Below are positions 52,330 through 58,574 of a stretch of 58,574 nucleotides of DNA, piece by piece. The notes below the pieces were generated by a model. That model ran no database searches. It had not been told where the DNA came from and worked only from the letters and a program-made list of their open reading frames with translations. This DNA is from Lachnospiraceae bacterium UBA7076 (GTDB lineage: Bacteria; Bacillota; Clostridia; Lachnospirales; Lachnospiraceae), in the NCBI GenBank assembly GCA_002493625.1, contig DKZK01000027.1, positions 49,484 to 108,057 on the forward strand, read 5' to 3'. How positions within the stretch are numbered: position 1 is the first letter of the stretch; every line of letters begins with the position of its first letter. The translations under genes and the position numbers were made by a program.

Positions 52330-53070
52330 CTAAAAACCTCTTTTTTCCATTATTTCCTCAGCCTCTTTGAGCTGTTCATTTGTATTGACACCCTTAATCT
52401 CATCGATTCTGTCTTCATCAATCACCTTGGCGGAAACCTTAAGCCCGATTTTTTTAATAAGCGCAATTGTATCAGTAAGGTAGTATTCACCCTGGGAATT
52501 TTCATTGCCTAAAAGCTCAAGACTTGCATCAAGCGCTTCGGAATTAAAAATATACATGCCTGAATTTATCTCATTGATACTCTGCTGCTTATCGTCAGCA
52601 TCCTTCTGCTCAACAATCTCCTGAAACACACCATTCTCATCCCTGACAATTCTTCCATAGCCCGTCGGGTCGGCAACCTTCGCAGAAAGCACCGTAACTC
52701 CGTTTGCCCGTCTCCTGTGCTCCTCAATAAGTCCCGTCAATGTCTCTGCCGTAATAAGGGGAGTATCACCGCACAATACGATTGTATCTCCCTCCGTACC
52801 GATAAAATCCCTTGCGCATTTTACGGCATGTCCCGTTCCAAGCTGCTCGGTCTGCTCCGCATAATCAACGATGTCATATATGGCATCCTTTACCTCCTTC
52901 GCCTTGTAGCCTACAACAACGCACACGTCAAGTGCTCCCGCATCCTTAACAGCCTTGATGACATAATGCACCATCGGCTGTCCGTTACATTTGTGTATCA
53001 CCTTCGGCAAATCCGAGTTCATTCTTGTTCCCTTGCCTGCTGCAAGTATTACAGCATTTAATTTACTCAT
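52330..53070 (-). CDS. glmU: UDP-GlcNAc pyrophosphorylase domain protein (short GlmU)
   Basis: Nucleotidyltransferase for GlcNAc-1-phosphate plus UTP, 246 residues. Motifs: ILAAGKGTRMNSDLPKV, EQLGTGHAV, VLCGDTPL and EQKDAD. It stops at the normal end of the uridylyltransferase domain (EEIMEKRGF), so the C-terminal left-handed beta-helix with acetyltransferase activity is missing, as is any remnant in the 5-base gap to pth. The acetyltransferase must be elsewhere if this is the cell's GlmU. ATG 53070 is preceded by GAGG. Confidence 0.85.
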   Translation of the reverse strand: MSKLNAVILAAGKGTRMNSDLPKVIHKCNGQPMVHYVIKAVKDAGALDVCVVVGYKAKEVKDAIYDIVDYAEQTEQLGTGHAVKCARDFIGTEGDTIVLCGDTPLITAETLTGLIEEHRRRANGVTVLSAKVADPTGYGRIVRDENGVFQEIVEQKDADDKQQSINEINSGMYIFNSEALDASLELLGNENSQGEYYLTDTIALIKKIGLKVSAKVIDEDRIDEIKGVNTNEQLKEAEEIMEKRGF

Positions 53071-53087
53071 AACAATCCTCATCTTTC

Positions 53088-54032
53088 TTAATCAGAATAT
53101 TCCATATTTTCTTCCTCAGCCTTAAATGCACGCCATGTATTAAGACCTTCCTCAAGCTCGTCAACCGCCTTAACAGCATCGGCCTCATTATATATTTTGT
53201 TCAAATATATTGTTCCATCGTCAATCTGATTATTTATTTTTACAATATCGTACAATGTATTACTGTTGTATAAGAAAAAGATTAACGGCTCTCCGGACAT
53301 GTGTCCCGTGGCTTCATATATGGCGGCAGTTCCCTCCTCGTTGAGCAATATGGCCGCTCCATACAGCTCCTCATCCCCGGCATCCGTCCCTGTCGCTTCC
53401 GGCGCTTTCACTTCGTCTGCCGGAACAATTACAAAATCCTGTATCATATCCGTTGTAATGATCGGAAAATCCTTACTGTCATGCAGTCTCGGTCCCATAT
53501 CAAATCTTCTTCCATACCCCTCTGCCTGAAGCCGGTCTATGCTGCCTGCATAAACAAAGCTTTCCTCCCTTACAAGGTCGTACACAAGGTCATACACCCT
53601 TAAAAAGCTTCGGTTTGAAGGACTAAGTCCTCCGGATTTGTGCTCGCCGTCATCTGCATATATGGTTAAGCTTTTTATGGTTCCCTCCTTAAGGTCCCTG
53701 TTTCCTACATTTTCATTCAGATTGAGAGCATCATTTTCTTCTACTGCCTTTTTTATCTGTTCAAGCTCCGCCTCTGATATTTGCACCGTTGTCCGCGGGC
53801 ACGCCGTATCGCCGTACCAGTAATCAAAATCATTGGCATAAAGCTCCACGGTACAGTCATTATATACACATATATGCAGTGTGTAAAGCTTATAGCTGTC
53901 CGCTATCCCCAAGGGCCTTGACGTAATTTCAATCAGCTTTTCCTGATTAAGCGCCGGAGGCGCCTTCTCCCCGCAGGAGCAAAGGCTTACAGCTGACAAC
54001 ATAATTATTATTAAACATAATATACGCTTCAT
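53088..54032 (-). CDS. Lipoprotein of unknown function
   Basis: A 314-residue exported lipoprotein starting at ATG 54032 (MKRILCLI..., GGGAG upstream), with lipobox SLCSC (Cys near 21). The mature part has an Asp/Glu-rich alpha-beta look with conserved-like DNDFDYWYGDTACPR and PRLHDSKDFPII, and no known domain that I recognise. It starts the gene string that continues with the GlmU-like gene 17 bases later. Cell-envelope location is the only supported inference. Confidence 0.65.
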   Translation of the reverse strand: MKRILCLIIIMLSAVSLCSCGEKAPPALNQEKLIEITSRPLGIADSYKLYTLHICVYNDCTVELYANDFDYWYGDTACPRTTVQISEAELEQIKKAVEENDALNLNENVGNRDLKEGTIKSLTIYADDGEHKSGGLSPSNRSFLRVYDLVYDLVREESFVYAGSIDRLQAEGYGRRFDMGPRLHDSKDFPIITTDMIQDFVIVPADEVKAPEATGTDAGDEELYGAAILLNEEGTAAIYEATGHMSGEPLIFFLYNSNTLYDIVKINNQIDDGTIYLNKIYNEADAVKAVDELEEGLNTWRAFKAEEENMEYSD

Positions 54033-54110
54033 AATCTCTCCCAAAACAATGTATGGCATATCCAACGGCTATTTTACCAAATTATAGAATATTTTTCCAC
54101 TACAAAAAAA

Positions 54111-54130
54111 GGAGCTGTCGCGACAGCCCC
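54111..54130 (-). terminator. Palindromic element D, minimal terminator
   Basis: GGAGCTGTCGCGACAGCCCC is two tips of the GGGGCTGTC family joined back to back (perfect core GCTGTCGCGACAGC). On the minus strand it is followed by TTTTTTTGT, 17 bases after the stop of the Cys-rich peptide gene. Confidence 0.75.
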
Positions 54131-54146
54131 GCCCGTGAGAAAAAAG

Positions 54147-54296
54147 TCAATCTATATTTTTATGGCATGCTTCTGCCATTGCACATGACGAGCATATGCC
54201 ACAGCCTGTTATGTCTTTCACCTTTTTTTTAAGAATACTTCTTATGCTTACGTATATTGTTATAAGCAGTAAAACAATTAAAATTGTATTTAACAT
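54147..54296 (-). CDS. FeoB-associated Cys-rich membrane protein, small
   Basis: A 49-residue ORF: one N-terminal span (MLNTILIVLLLITIYVSI), basic linker, then CGICSSCAMAEAC. AGGAGG lies 10 bases before the ATG. This is the layout of the small proteins that accompany FeoB in Firmicutes, but here the gene stands about 1.4 kb from feoB and has its own promoter and the iron operator (54355-54376). A role in handling Fe(II) at the membrane, or as a FeoC substitute, is inferred. Confidence 0.85.
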   Translation of the reverse strand: MLNTILIVLLLITIYVSIRSILKKKVKDITGCGICSSCAMAEACHKNID

Positions 54297-54354
54297 TTCA
54301 ATCAGACCTCCTGTTACTTATATGTTTTTATCTCTGTAATATTATGCAAACAAT

Positions 54355-54405
54355 TTAGTTAGTTATATCTAACTAAATAATACACCCTGTTTTAAATAAT
54401 GTCAA
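54355..54405 (-). promoter_or_regulatory. Promoter and iron-regulator operator of the small Cys-rich gene
   Basis: Minus strand TTGACA (54400-54405), 17 bases, TATTAT (54377-54382), then a 22-base dyad at 54355-54376 containing GTTAG-N6-CTAAC. The operator lies just after the -10, so bound repressor should block initiation. The same layout occurs before feoA. The remainder of the 323-base gap up to 54620 holds the promoter and leader of the regulator gene. Confidence 0.75.
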
Positions 54406-54504
54406 TATTTTTTGTTCTGTAAAATTCTGTTATATGAAATTCTGGTTTTCGAATGCCTGTTGGCAACCGGATTTTAAAAATACGAAGTTTCGCTATTGAC
54501 TGAA

Positions 54505-54533
54505 TTGAAGTTTATAATTATTTATGCTATAAT
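54505..54533 (+). promoter_or_regulatory. Promoter of the DtxR-like regulator gene
   Basis: TTGAAG (54505-54510), 17 bases, TATAAT (54528-54533). No GTTAG-N6-CTAAC site is visible here, so the regulator gene itself may not be iron-repressed. Confidence 0.6.
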
Positions 54534-54539
54534 ACACCT

Positions 54540-54594
54540 CAAAGCAAACCATCATGCTTTGCGAAAAAGCATCACGATAATACTTTATTACGTG
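54540..54594 (+). other. Alternative hairpins in the regulator gene leader
   Basis: CAAAGCA (54540-54546), TGCTTTG (54555-54561) and AAAGCA (54566-54571) allow two mutually exclusive hairpins, followed by CACG/CGTG (54573-54594) with an inner TAATA/TATTA. They lie between the promoter and the ribosome-binding site and could be a leader switch, but no T-run marks a terminator. Confidence 0.45.
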
Positions 54595-54619
54595 AGCATT
54601 ACGGAAAGAGGGTTTTTAA

Positions 54620-54985
54620 ATGGTAATACGTGAGTCCGCCGAGGATTATCTTGAAACAATTTTAATATTAAACCGAAGGCTGTCTCATGTGCGTTCTATC
54701 GACATTGCGCAGGAGCTTTCCTTTTCCAAGCCAAGCGTAAGCATTGCCATGAAAAATTTAAGGGAAAATAATTATATTACCGTTGACGGAAACGGATATA
54801 TTAATCTGACGGAAAGCGGCAAGGAAATTGCAGATAAAATATACGAGCGGCATGTATTTCTGACCGAATGGCTTTCCTCAATCGGTGTCGACAAAAAGAT
54901 TGCTGCGGAGGACGCCTGCCGTATTGAGCATGTAATAAGTCCGGAAAGCTTTTCGGCAATCAAAAAATATATAGCAGACCATTAA
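54620..54985 (+). CDS. DtxR/IdeR-family metal-dependent repressor
   Basis: A 121-residue metalloregulator with a winged helix (RSIDIAQELSFSKPSVSIAM) and the dimerisation and metal domain, without the SH3-like third domain. The segment DACRIEHVIS keeps Cys-x-x-Glu-His, matching DtxR/IdeR (iron) rather than MntR, which has Glu in place of Cys. It is flanked by feo-associated genes, so it is the likely reader of the GTTAG-N6-CTAAC operators. AAAGAGGG precedes the ATG. Confidence 0.9.
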   Translation: MVIRESAEDYLETILILNRRLSHVRSIDIAQELSFSKPSVSIAMKNLRENNYITVDGNGYINLTESGKEIADKIYERHVFLTEWLSSIGVDKKIAAEDACRIEHVISPESFSAIKKYIADH

Positions 54986-54988
54986 AAA

Positions 54989-55020
54989 GGGCTGTCGCAC
55001 ACGCTTTAGTGCAACAGCCC
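54989..55020 (-). terminator. Palindromic element E, terminator
   Basis: GGGCTGTCGCAC (54989-55000) and GTGCAACAGCCC (55009-55020), with a 8-base loop. On the minus strand it exits into TTTTTAA, 36 bases after the stop of the 162-residue gene. The convergent regulator gene stops just before it, so it may serve both. Confidence 0.75.
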
Positions 55021-55056
55021 CGCCGATATAAAATTTTAACCATTTTATACCCATGA

Positions 55057-55545
55057 CTATTTTTCATAAAAAACCAGGCACTGACCGTCATCTGAATATG
55101 CTGCAAATTTATCAAATTGCGGAGTGACAATATAAAACTCCTCCAACAATTCATCAACTTCACTAAGTACATCAATTACACTATCTATATATCCTTCATA
55201 AACCCAGCCATCGAGAATTAAATAAATCTTTTTATTCCAGTCATAAGACAACTGTTCTTTTATTTTTGCAAGCATACGCTTCCAGCCAATCATTTCACTA
55301 ACACGATCCATGACCTTCAGGTCCTGCCTGAAATGCAGCCAGCAATAACTCATTTCAACCTTGGGATATTTCTTATAATCTGCAAATGCATAATAAAATT
55401 CATTTATAATCCTTTGGTATTTTGTCTTTGAACATTCAAAAAATTGTTTTCTGTCAACTGACTTTTCCTTTATTATTTCTTCTATTTCAGCCCGAATTCG
55501 GTATTTCATAGGCTTATCTTTCAAATGTTCTCTCCGGTCCTTCAT
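55057..55545 (-). CDS. Hypothetical cytoplasmic protein
   Basis: A 162-residue soluble protein, Lys/Glu/Tyr-rich, with no signal or membrane span. The N-terminal half is helical and basic; the C-terminal half contains YLILDGWVYEG, then DVLSEVDELLEEFYIVTPQFDKF and a terminal DDGQCLVFYE, which looks like a complete alpha/beta fold. I do not recognise the family. It has its own promoter (55591-55619) and lies among iron genes without the iron operator, so a link to iron uptake is not supported. Confidence 0.6.
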   Translation of the reverse strand: MKDRREHLKDKPMKYRIRAEIEEIIKEKSVDRKQFFECSKTKYQRIINEFYYAFADYKKYPKVEMSYCWLHFRQDLKVMDRVSEMIGWKRMLAKIKEQLSYDWNKKIYLILDGWVYEGYIDSVIDVLSEVDELLEEFYIVTPQFDKFAAYSDDGQCLVFYEK

Positions 55546-55590
55546 TTTTCACCTGCCTGATACTGTTTTATCGCTGTCAGCAACATTGAA

Positions 55591-55619
55591 ATTATAGCAC
55601 ATAACCGACTGAATCGCAA
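55591..55619 (-). promoter_or_regulatory. Promoter of the 162-residue gene
   Basis: Minus strand TTGCGA (55614-55619), 17 bases, TATAAT (55591-55596), starting right at the end of the upstream terminator hairpin. Confidence 0.55.
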
Positions 55620-55663
55620 AGAAGTCAAACGAAAAAGATATATCCTGTGCTTTTGACTTCTTT
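55618..55663 (-). terminator. Hairpin terminator after the feoB operon
   Basis: AAAGAAGTCAAA (55618-55629) and TTTGACTTCTTT (55652-55663) form a perfect 12-bp stem 5 bases after the stop of the second Cys-rich peptide gene. The T-run on the minus strand is short, so termination may be partial. Confidence 0.65.
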
Positions 55664-55668
55664 GATTT

Positions 55669-55836
55669 TTATCTTTTTATCCTGTTGCCGCCACCGCATC
55701 CGTTCTTCCTGTTTGCGCACTGCTTTGCGCAGGGACACCCGATACAGGTTTCCCCACGCTTTTTTGCCTTATATAAATAAAATATAATTCCTGAAACAAT
55801 TGATAAAACAATAACAATAATTATAATATTTTCCAT
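55669..55836 (-). CDS. FeoB-associated Cys-rich membrane protein
   Basis: A 55-residue ORF directly downstream of feoB (3-base gap). One N-terminal span (ENIIIIVIVLSIVSGIIFYL), then KKRGETCIGCPCAKQC and a Gly/Cys-rich end. This CxGCPxxxxC pattern is the hallmark of the small proteins that follow feoB in Clostridia, thought to play the part of FeoC. Co-transcribed with feoB and ended by the hairpin at 55618-55663. Confidence 0.92.
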   Translation of the reverse strand: MENIIIIVIVLSIVSGIIFYLYKAKKRGETCIGCPCAKQCANRKNGCGGGNRIKR

Positions 55837-55839
55837 ATT

Positions 55840-57840
55840 CTACTTCACCAATGCATACTCTGCCTTAAGCTGTCTGTTTGTATGAGCAATTATGGCAGCA
55901 ACGATACAAACCATGACAACTACGGCAACAAGCCCTCCAAGTGCAACGCCAATCTTTAAGCTTTGAGGCGCAGTGATAAGTGTTCCAATCGTATATACAA
56001 AATAAGCAACGGTATAACCGACACCAAGTTGAAGACCTATGCCGCCCCATAACCATTTTGCACTTTTCATCTCTGCATTCATTGCTCCAATGGCAGCAAA
56101 GCAAGGCGGCGTGTAAAGGTTAAACATAAGATATGCAAGCGCCGCAGCCTTAGTAATCGCTATTACTCCCGCAACCTCGGTACCTGCGCCCTCCATAAGA
56201 GCAAGCTCCTCAGTATCAATAAGATTTTCAAGTCCCACAAAGCATACTGCAAGTGTTCCCACAACATTTTCCTTTGCAATAAATCCGGTAACAGCCGCTG
56301 CTGCCAACTGCCAGCTTAATACTCCCACAATAGGGACAAGCAGATAAGCAAACGGTCTTGCAATTGATGCGAGAATTGATGCGTCTGCCGTCTCGGCAAC
56401 ACCAAAGCTCCAGTCAAAGGTCTGCATAATCTGAACAGCCGTATTACAAAGAAGAATAATAGTGGCAGCCTTAACTATGTACGCCCATCCGCGGCTGCAC
56501 ATTGATTTAAATGCGCCCCAGAGGGAAGGCCGCTTATAATCCGGAAGCTCGATAATAAAAAATGACTTTCTTGCCTTATATCCTGCAATCTTATTTACGA
56601 GAAGCGCACCGAGGAATATAAGGACAATGCCCGTGAAATACATTAATGCGCTTACCCAGCCCTTGCCGTCAAAAAATGCGCCTGCAAACAATGCAATTAC
56701 CGGTATTTTTGCACCACAAGGCATAAACGGCGCAAGCATCGCCGTAGCCCTTCTCTCACGGTCATTACGAATGGTACGGCTTGCCATAATCCCCGGCACT
56801 GCGCATCCAACCGTAATAACAAACGGAATAACTGATTTTCCGGAAAGACCAACTTTCTTGAAAATAGGGTCAAGAACAACGGCAACTCTTGACATATAAC
56901 CGCAGTCCTCCAAAAGTGCAATAAGGAAGTACATTACCATGACAAGCGGCAGGAAACCGATAACCGCAATCACACCACCGATTACACCGTCAACCAGAAG
57001 CGCGGAAAGAAGCGGCGACGCGTCCTCAAGCAAGCCGCCAACCCATTCCTGAAAGCTTTCCAGCCATCCTGACAGGGTATCTGCAATAAGCGGTCCTGCC
57101 CAAGCCTGTGAAATCTGGAATACAAGAAACATGACAACTGCAAATATAGGGATTCCCAGCCATTTACTTGTAAGTATTGCATCAAGCTTATCTCCTGTAT
57201 TCTTATCCTTTGTAAGAACCTTACGCGTCTCCACATCCTTGACAATTTTATTTACAAACTCAAAGCGTTTTCGGTCTGCCGCCTCAACAACGCTCTTGTT
57301 CGTGAGATCAATATCCCCTTGGGTGTATGGTGCATCCTGTACGGTATTCGCTATCCCCGCAGCGGTCTCAACAACTGTCTTTAAACCCTCAGCAGAGGTG
57401 GAAACCGTCTTTATTACAGGACATCCAAGCTTTTCGGATAAAGCCTCCGCATCAATTTTTGTTTCCTTCTTCTCATTTATGTCGCTCTTATTCAGTGCCA
57501 CAACAACAGGTATTCCAAGCTCCAGAAGCTGCGTTGTAAAGAAAAGGCTCCGGCTTAAATTAGCAGCATCCACAATGTTTATTATAACATTTGGATTTTC
57601 CTTTTTTACATATGAGCTTGTAATGCTCTCCTCACTTGTGAACGGCGACATGGAGTATGCTCCGGGAAGATCCACCGCAATAAGCGGTTCCTCTCCTGAA
57701 TAATATGATTTTTTAATAGGGTGTTCTTTTTTGTCCACGGTAACACCCGCCCAGTTTCCCACTTTTTCATTACGGCCCGTAAGCTCATTGTACATAGTGG
57801 TCTTACCGGAATTAGGGTTACCCGTCAATGCGATTCTCAT
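55840..57840 (-). CDS. feoB: Ferrous iron transport protein B
   Basis: GTP-gated Fe(II) transporter, 666 residues. N-terminal G domain: GNPNSGKTT (G1), DLPGAYSMSP (G3) and LNKSD (G4), then an insert domain to about residue 210, and two Gate-type membrane halves with conserved Cys in VGCAVPGIMASRT and YTPCFAAIGA-type loops (here YTPPCFAAIG). GGAGGAGAT precedes the ATG. It is downstream of feoA with a 298-base structured gap and upstream of a Cys-rich partner. Confidence 0.97.
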   Translation of the reverse strand: MRIALTGNPNSGKTTMYNELTGRNEKVGNWAGVTVDKKEHPIKKSYYSGEEPLIAVDLPGAYSMSPFTSEESITSSYVKKENPNVIINIVDAANLSRSLFFTTQLLELGIPVVVALNKSDINEKKETKIDAEALSEKLGCPVIKTVSTSAEGLKTVVETAAGIANTVQDAPYTQGDIDLTNKSVVEAADRKRFEFVNKIVKDVETRKVLTKDKNTGDKLDAILTSKWLGIPIFAVVMFLVFQISQAWAGPLIADTLSGWLESFQEWVGGLLEDASPLLSALLVDGVIGGVIAVIGFLPLVMVMYFLIALLEDCGYMSRVAVVLDPIFKKVGLSGKSVIPFVITVGCAVPGIMASRTIRNDRERRATAMLAPFMPCGAKIPVIALFAGAFFDGKGWVSALMYFTGIVLIFLGALLVNKIAGYKARKSFFIIELPDYKRPSLWGAFKSMCSRGWAYIVKAATIILLCNTAVQIMQTFDWSFGVAETADASILASIARPFAYLLVPIVGVLSWQLAAAAVTGFIAKENVVGTLAVCFVGLENLIDTEELALMEGAGTEVAGVIAITKAAALAYLMFNLYTPPCFAAIGAMNAEMKSAKWLWGGIGLQLGVGYTVAYFVYTIGTLITAPQSLKIGVALGGLVAVVVMVCIVAAIIAHTNRQLKAEYALVK

Positions 57841-57871
57841 TTGAAATCTCCTCCTTTATATTTAATACATG

Positions 57872-58103
57872 ATTGCAAAACTCTTTATTTGTAAAATCCG
57901 GTTTTGCAATATAGACAATATAATAAACCGATGCTTTGAAACCGCCGGTGCTTAACAAGATATTTTCGGATTTAGCATTATTGTGAACAGTAAACAGTAT
58001 GAGTTATACAAAGCTAACTGTATTCTCAAAAACAAAGTGCCTCAAGCACAACCTGTACTTCTGCTGCTTATCGGCACTTTTAATAATTTGTATGCTGTAA
58101 CTC
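57872..58103 (-). other. Structured feoA-feoB intergenic region
   Basis: Reading along the minus strand: GGCACTTT/AAAGTGCC (58034-58080) followed by GTTTTTGAG, a terminator-like stem; around it GAGTTATACAAA (58001-58012) and TTTGTATGCTGTAACTC (58087-58103) pair as an outer stem; nearer feoB, ATTGCAAAAC/GTTTTGCAAT (57872-57910) forms a 10-bp hairpin. Read-through into feoB may be limited or regulated. No ORF is present in this gap. Confidence 0.55.
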
Positions 58104-58138
58104 GTATACCGTAATTTACATGCAATAATTCGCTACAA

Positions 58139-58357
58139 TTAAATATATATTGCATCTGCAAGCTGGTTATCAATATTGTATCTTCCATCCTTAATGGAAA
58201 CGACACAACCGCCCTTTAAATGTGAAACAACCGTAATGGACTCTCCACTGTAGCAGCCGAGAGAAAATAAAAAGCTTACCAGCTCATCATCATCCGCTTC
58301 AATATCCTTAATAACGTATTCATTGCCTTCCACTGCGTCTTTTAAAGTCATATGCAT
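58139..58357 (-). CDS. feoA: Ferrous iron transport protein A
   Basis: Small SH3-like cytoplasmic partner of FeoB, 72 residues, with FSLGCYSGESITVV and GGCVVSIKDGRYNIDNQLADAI. I choose the ATG at 58357 because AAGG lies 7 bases upstream; an in-frame ATG two codons earlier overlaps that site. It is the first gene of the feoA-feoB-Cys-rich unit and has a promoter with iron operators about 20-75 bases upstream. Confidence 0.93.
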   Translation of the reverse strand: MHMTLKDAVEGNEYVIKDIEADDDELVSFLFSLGCYSGESITVVSHLKGGCVVSIKDGRYNIDNQLADAIYI

Positions 58358-58377
58358 CACCATACCTTTTTAATATA

Positions 58378-58430
58378 CTAGTTTGTCTACACTAACCAAT
58401 CTTTCCTAAAAAAGTTAGCATTTGCTAACT
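58378..58430. promoter_or_regulatory. Two iron-regulator operators upstream of feoA
   Basis: AGTTAGCATTTGCTAACT (58413-58430), a GTTAG-N6-CTAAC dyad, follows the -10 by 7 bases. A weaker copy, GTTAG-N6-CAAAC on the minus strand, occupies 58378-58395, closer to the ribosome-binding site. Both match the operator of the small Cys-rich gene at 54355-54376. Confidence 0.75.
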
Positions 58431-58437
58431 CATAATT

Positions 58438-58466
58438 ATTTTATTCGCTTTAATCCCATTTGTCAA
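58438..58466 (-). promoter_or_regulatory. Promoter of feoA-feoB
   Basis: Minus strand TTGACA (58461-58466), 17 bases, TAAAAT (58438-58443), followed directly by the main operator. Confidence 0.75.
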
Positions 58467-58517
58467 TAGTTATTTTTTATTGAAAATTTCTGTAAATTAA
58501 TTCTTTTATTTCACAAT

Positions 58518-58568
58518 TTGACAGTAATAATAATTTATAGTATTATCTCATTGATTATTTTTAGGAGG
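58518..58568 (+). promoter_or_regulatory. Rightward promoter and ribosome-binding site at the window edge
   Basis: TTGACA (58518-58523), 17 bases, TATTAT (58541-58546), then AGGAGG (58563-58568). A rightward gene should begin just past the right edge, divergent from feoA. Confidence 0.65.
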
Positions 58569-58574
58569 ATATAA

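Noticed and set aside
52330..53070. Truncation of glmU by a frameshift
   Set aside because: There is no space or remnant for the missing domain: the pth start lies 5 bases after the stop.

Overview
The window reads as a chromosome segment of a low-to-moderate GC, anaerobic Gram-positive bacterium, most likely a Clostridia member of the Lachnospiraceae type. This is inferred from the strong AGGAGG ribosome-binding sites and TTGACA-N17-TATAAT promoters, the class III (oxygen-sensitive) ribonucleotide reductase NrdDG, FeoB-associated Cys-rich peptides, the FeoA/FeoB type, and the gene order rplJ-rplL-rpoB-rpoC followed by rpsL-rpsG-fusA-tuf. No database search was possible; family names come from motif and architecture recognition.

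Layout. 1-4,320 (minus): the str operon rpsL-rpsG-fusA-tuf, with tuf cut by the left edge, driven by a consensus promoter that puts a 16-bp hairpin at the mRNA 5' end. 4,387-8,790 (minus): an AT-rich six-gene cassette (small secreted protein, two membrane-anchored proteins, permease, ATPase, permease) lying between the str operon and rpoC. 8,911-18,324 (minus): rpoC, rpoB, rplL, rplJ; rpoBC and rplJL have separate promoters, and rplJL has an L10 autoregulatory leader. 18,368-23,671 (minus): amidase, membrane protein, and a 1,199-aa HD-GYP sensor. 24,037-25,640: a GH13 alpha-amylase-type enzyme and a candidate small RNA. 25,680-28,796: sigma factor, anti-sigma factor and VWA lipoprotein. 28,914-35,075: a two-component system, an M50-like membrane protein and an ABC exporter with two permeases. 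35,423-36,787 (plus): citrate synthase. 36,797-42,287 (minus): a four-gene envelope operon (esterase-methyltransferase fusion, ABC ATPase, permease-CPBP protease fusion, GH25 lysozyme). 42,420-42,503: tRNA-Leu(CAG). 42,592-43,680: trigger-factor-like lipoprotein. 43,940-47,068 (plus): nrdD-nrdG-dut behind two NrdR boxes. 47,085-54,032 (minus): lipoprotein, short GlmU, pth, mfd, PrsA-like foldase. 54,147-58,466: an iron-uptake region with a DtxR-type regulator, feoA, feoB and two small FeoB-associated proteins.

The genes combine core transcription and translation machinery, envelope maintenance (lysozyme, amidase, foldases, exporters) and iron and nucleotide metabolism. Three features connect otherwise separate units. 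First, at least five intergenic palindromes with a shared GGGGCTGTC / GACAGCCCC tip sit just downstream of leftward genes and look like a dispersed family of terminators. Second, a GTTAG-N6-CTAAC operator sits immediately after the -10 of feoA and of an isolated Cys-rich peptide gene, which defines a small iron regulon. Third, several leaders carry strong hairpins (rpsL, VWA lipoprotein, citrate synthase, the dtxR-like gene, feoB) that suggest RNA-level control. The best candidates for undescribed biology are the six-gene secreted cassette, the small transcription unit at 25.4-25.6 kb with paired 13-bp repeats upstream of its promoter, the esterase-methyltransferase fusion operon, and the palindromic terminator family.
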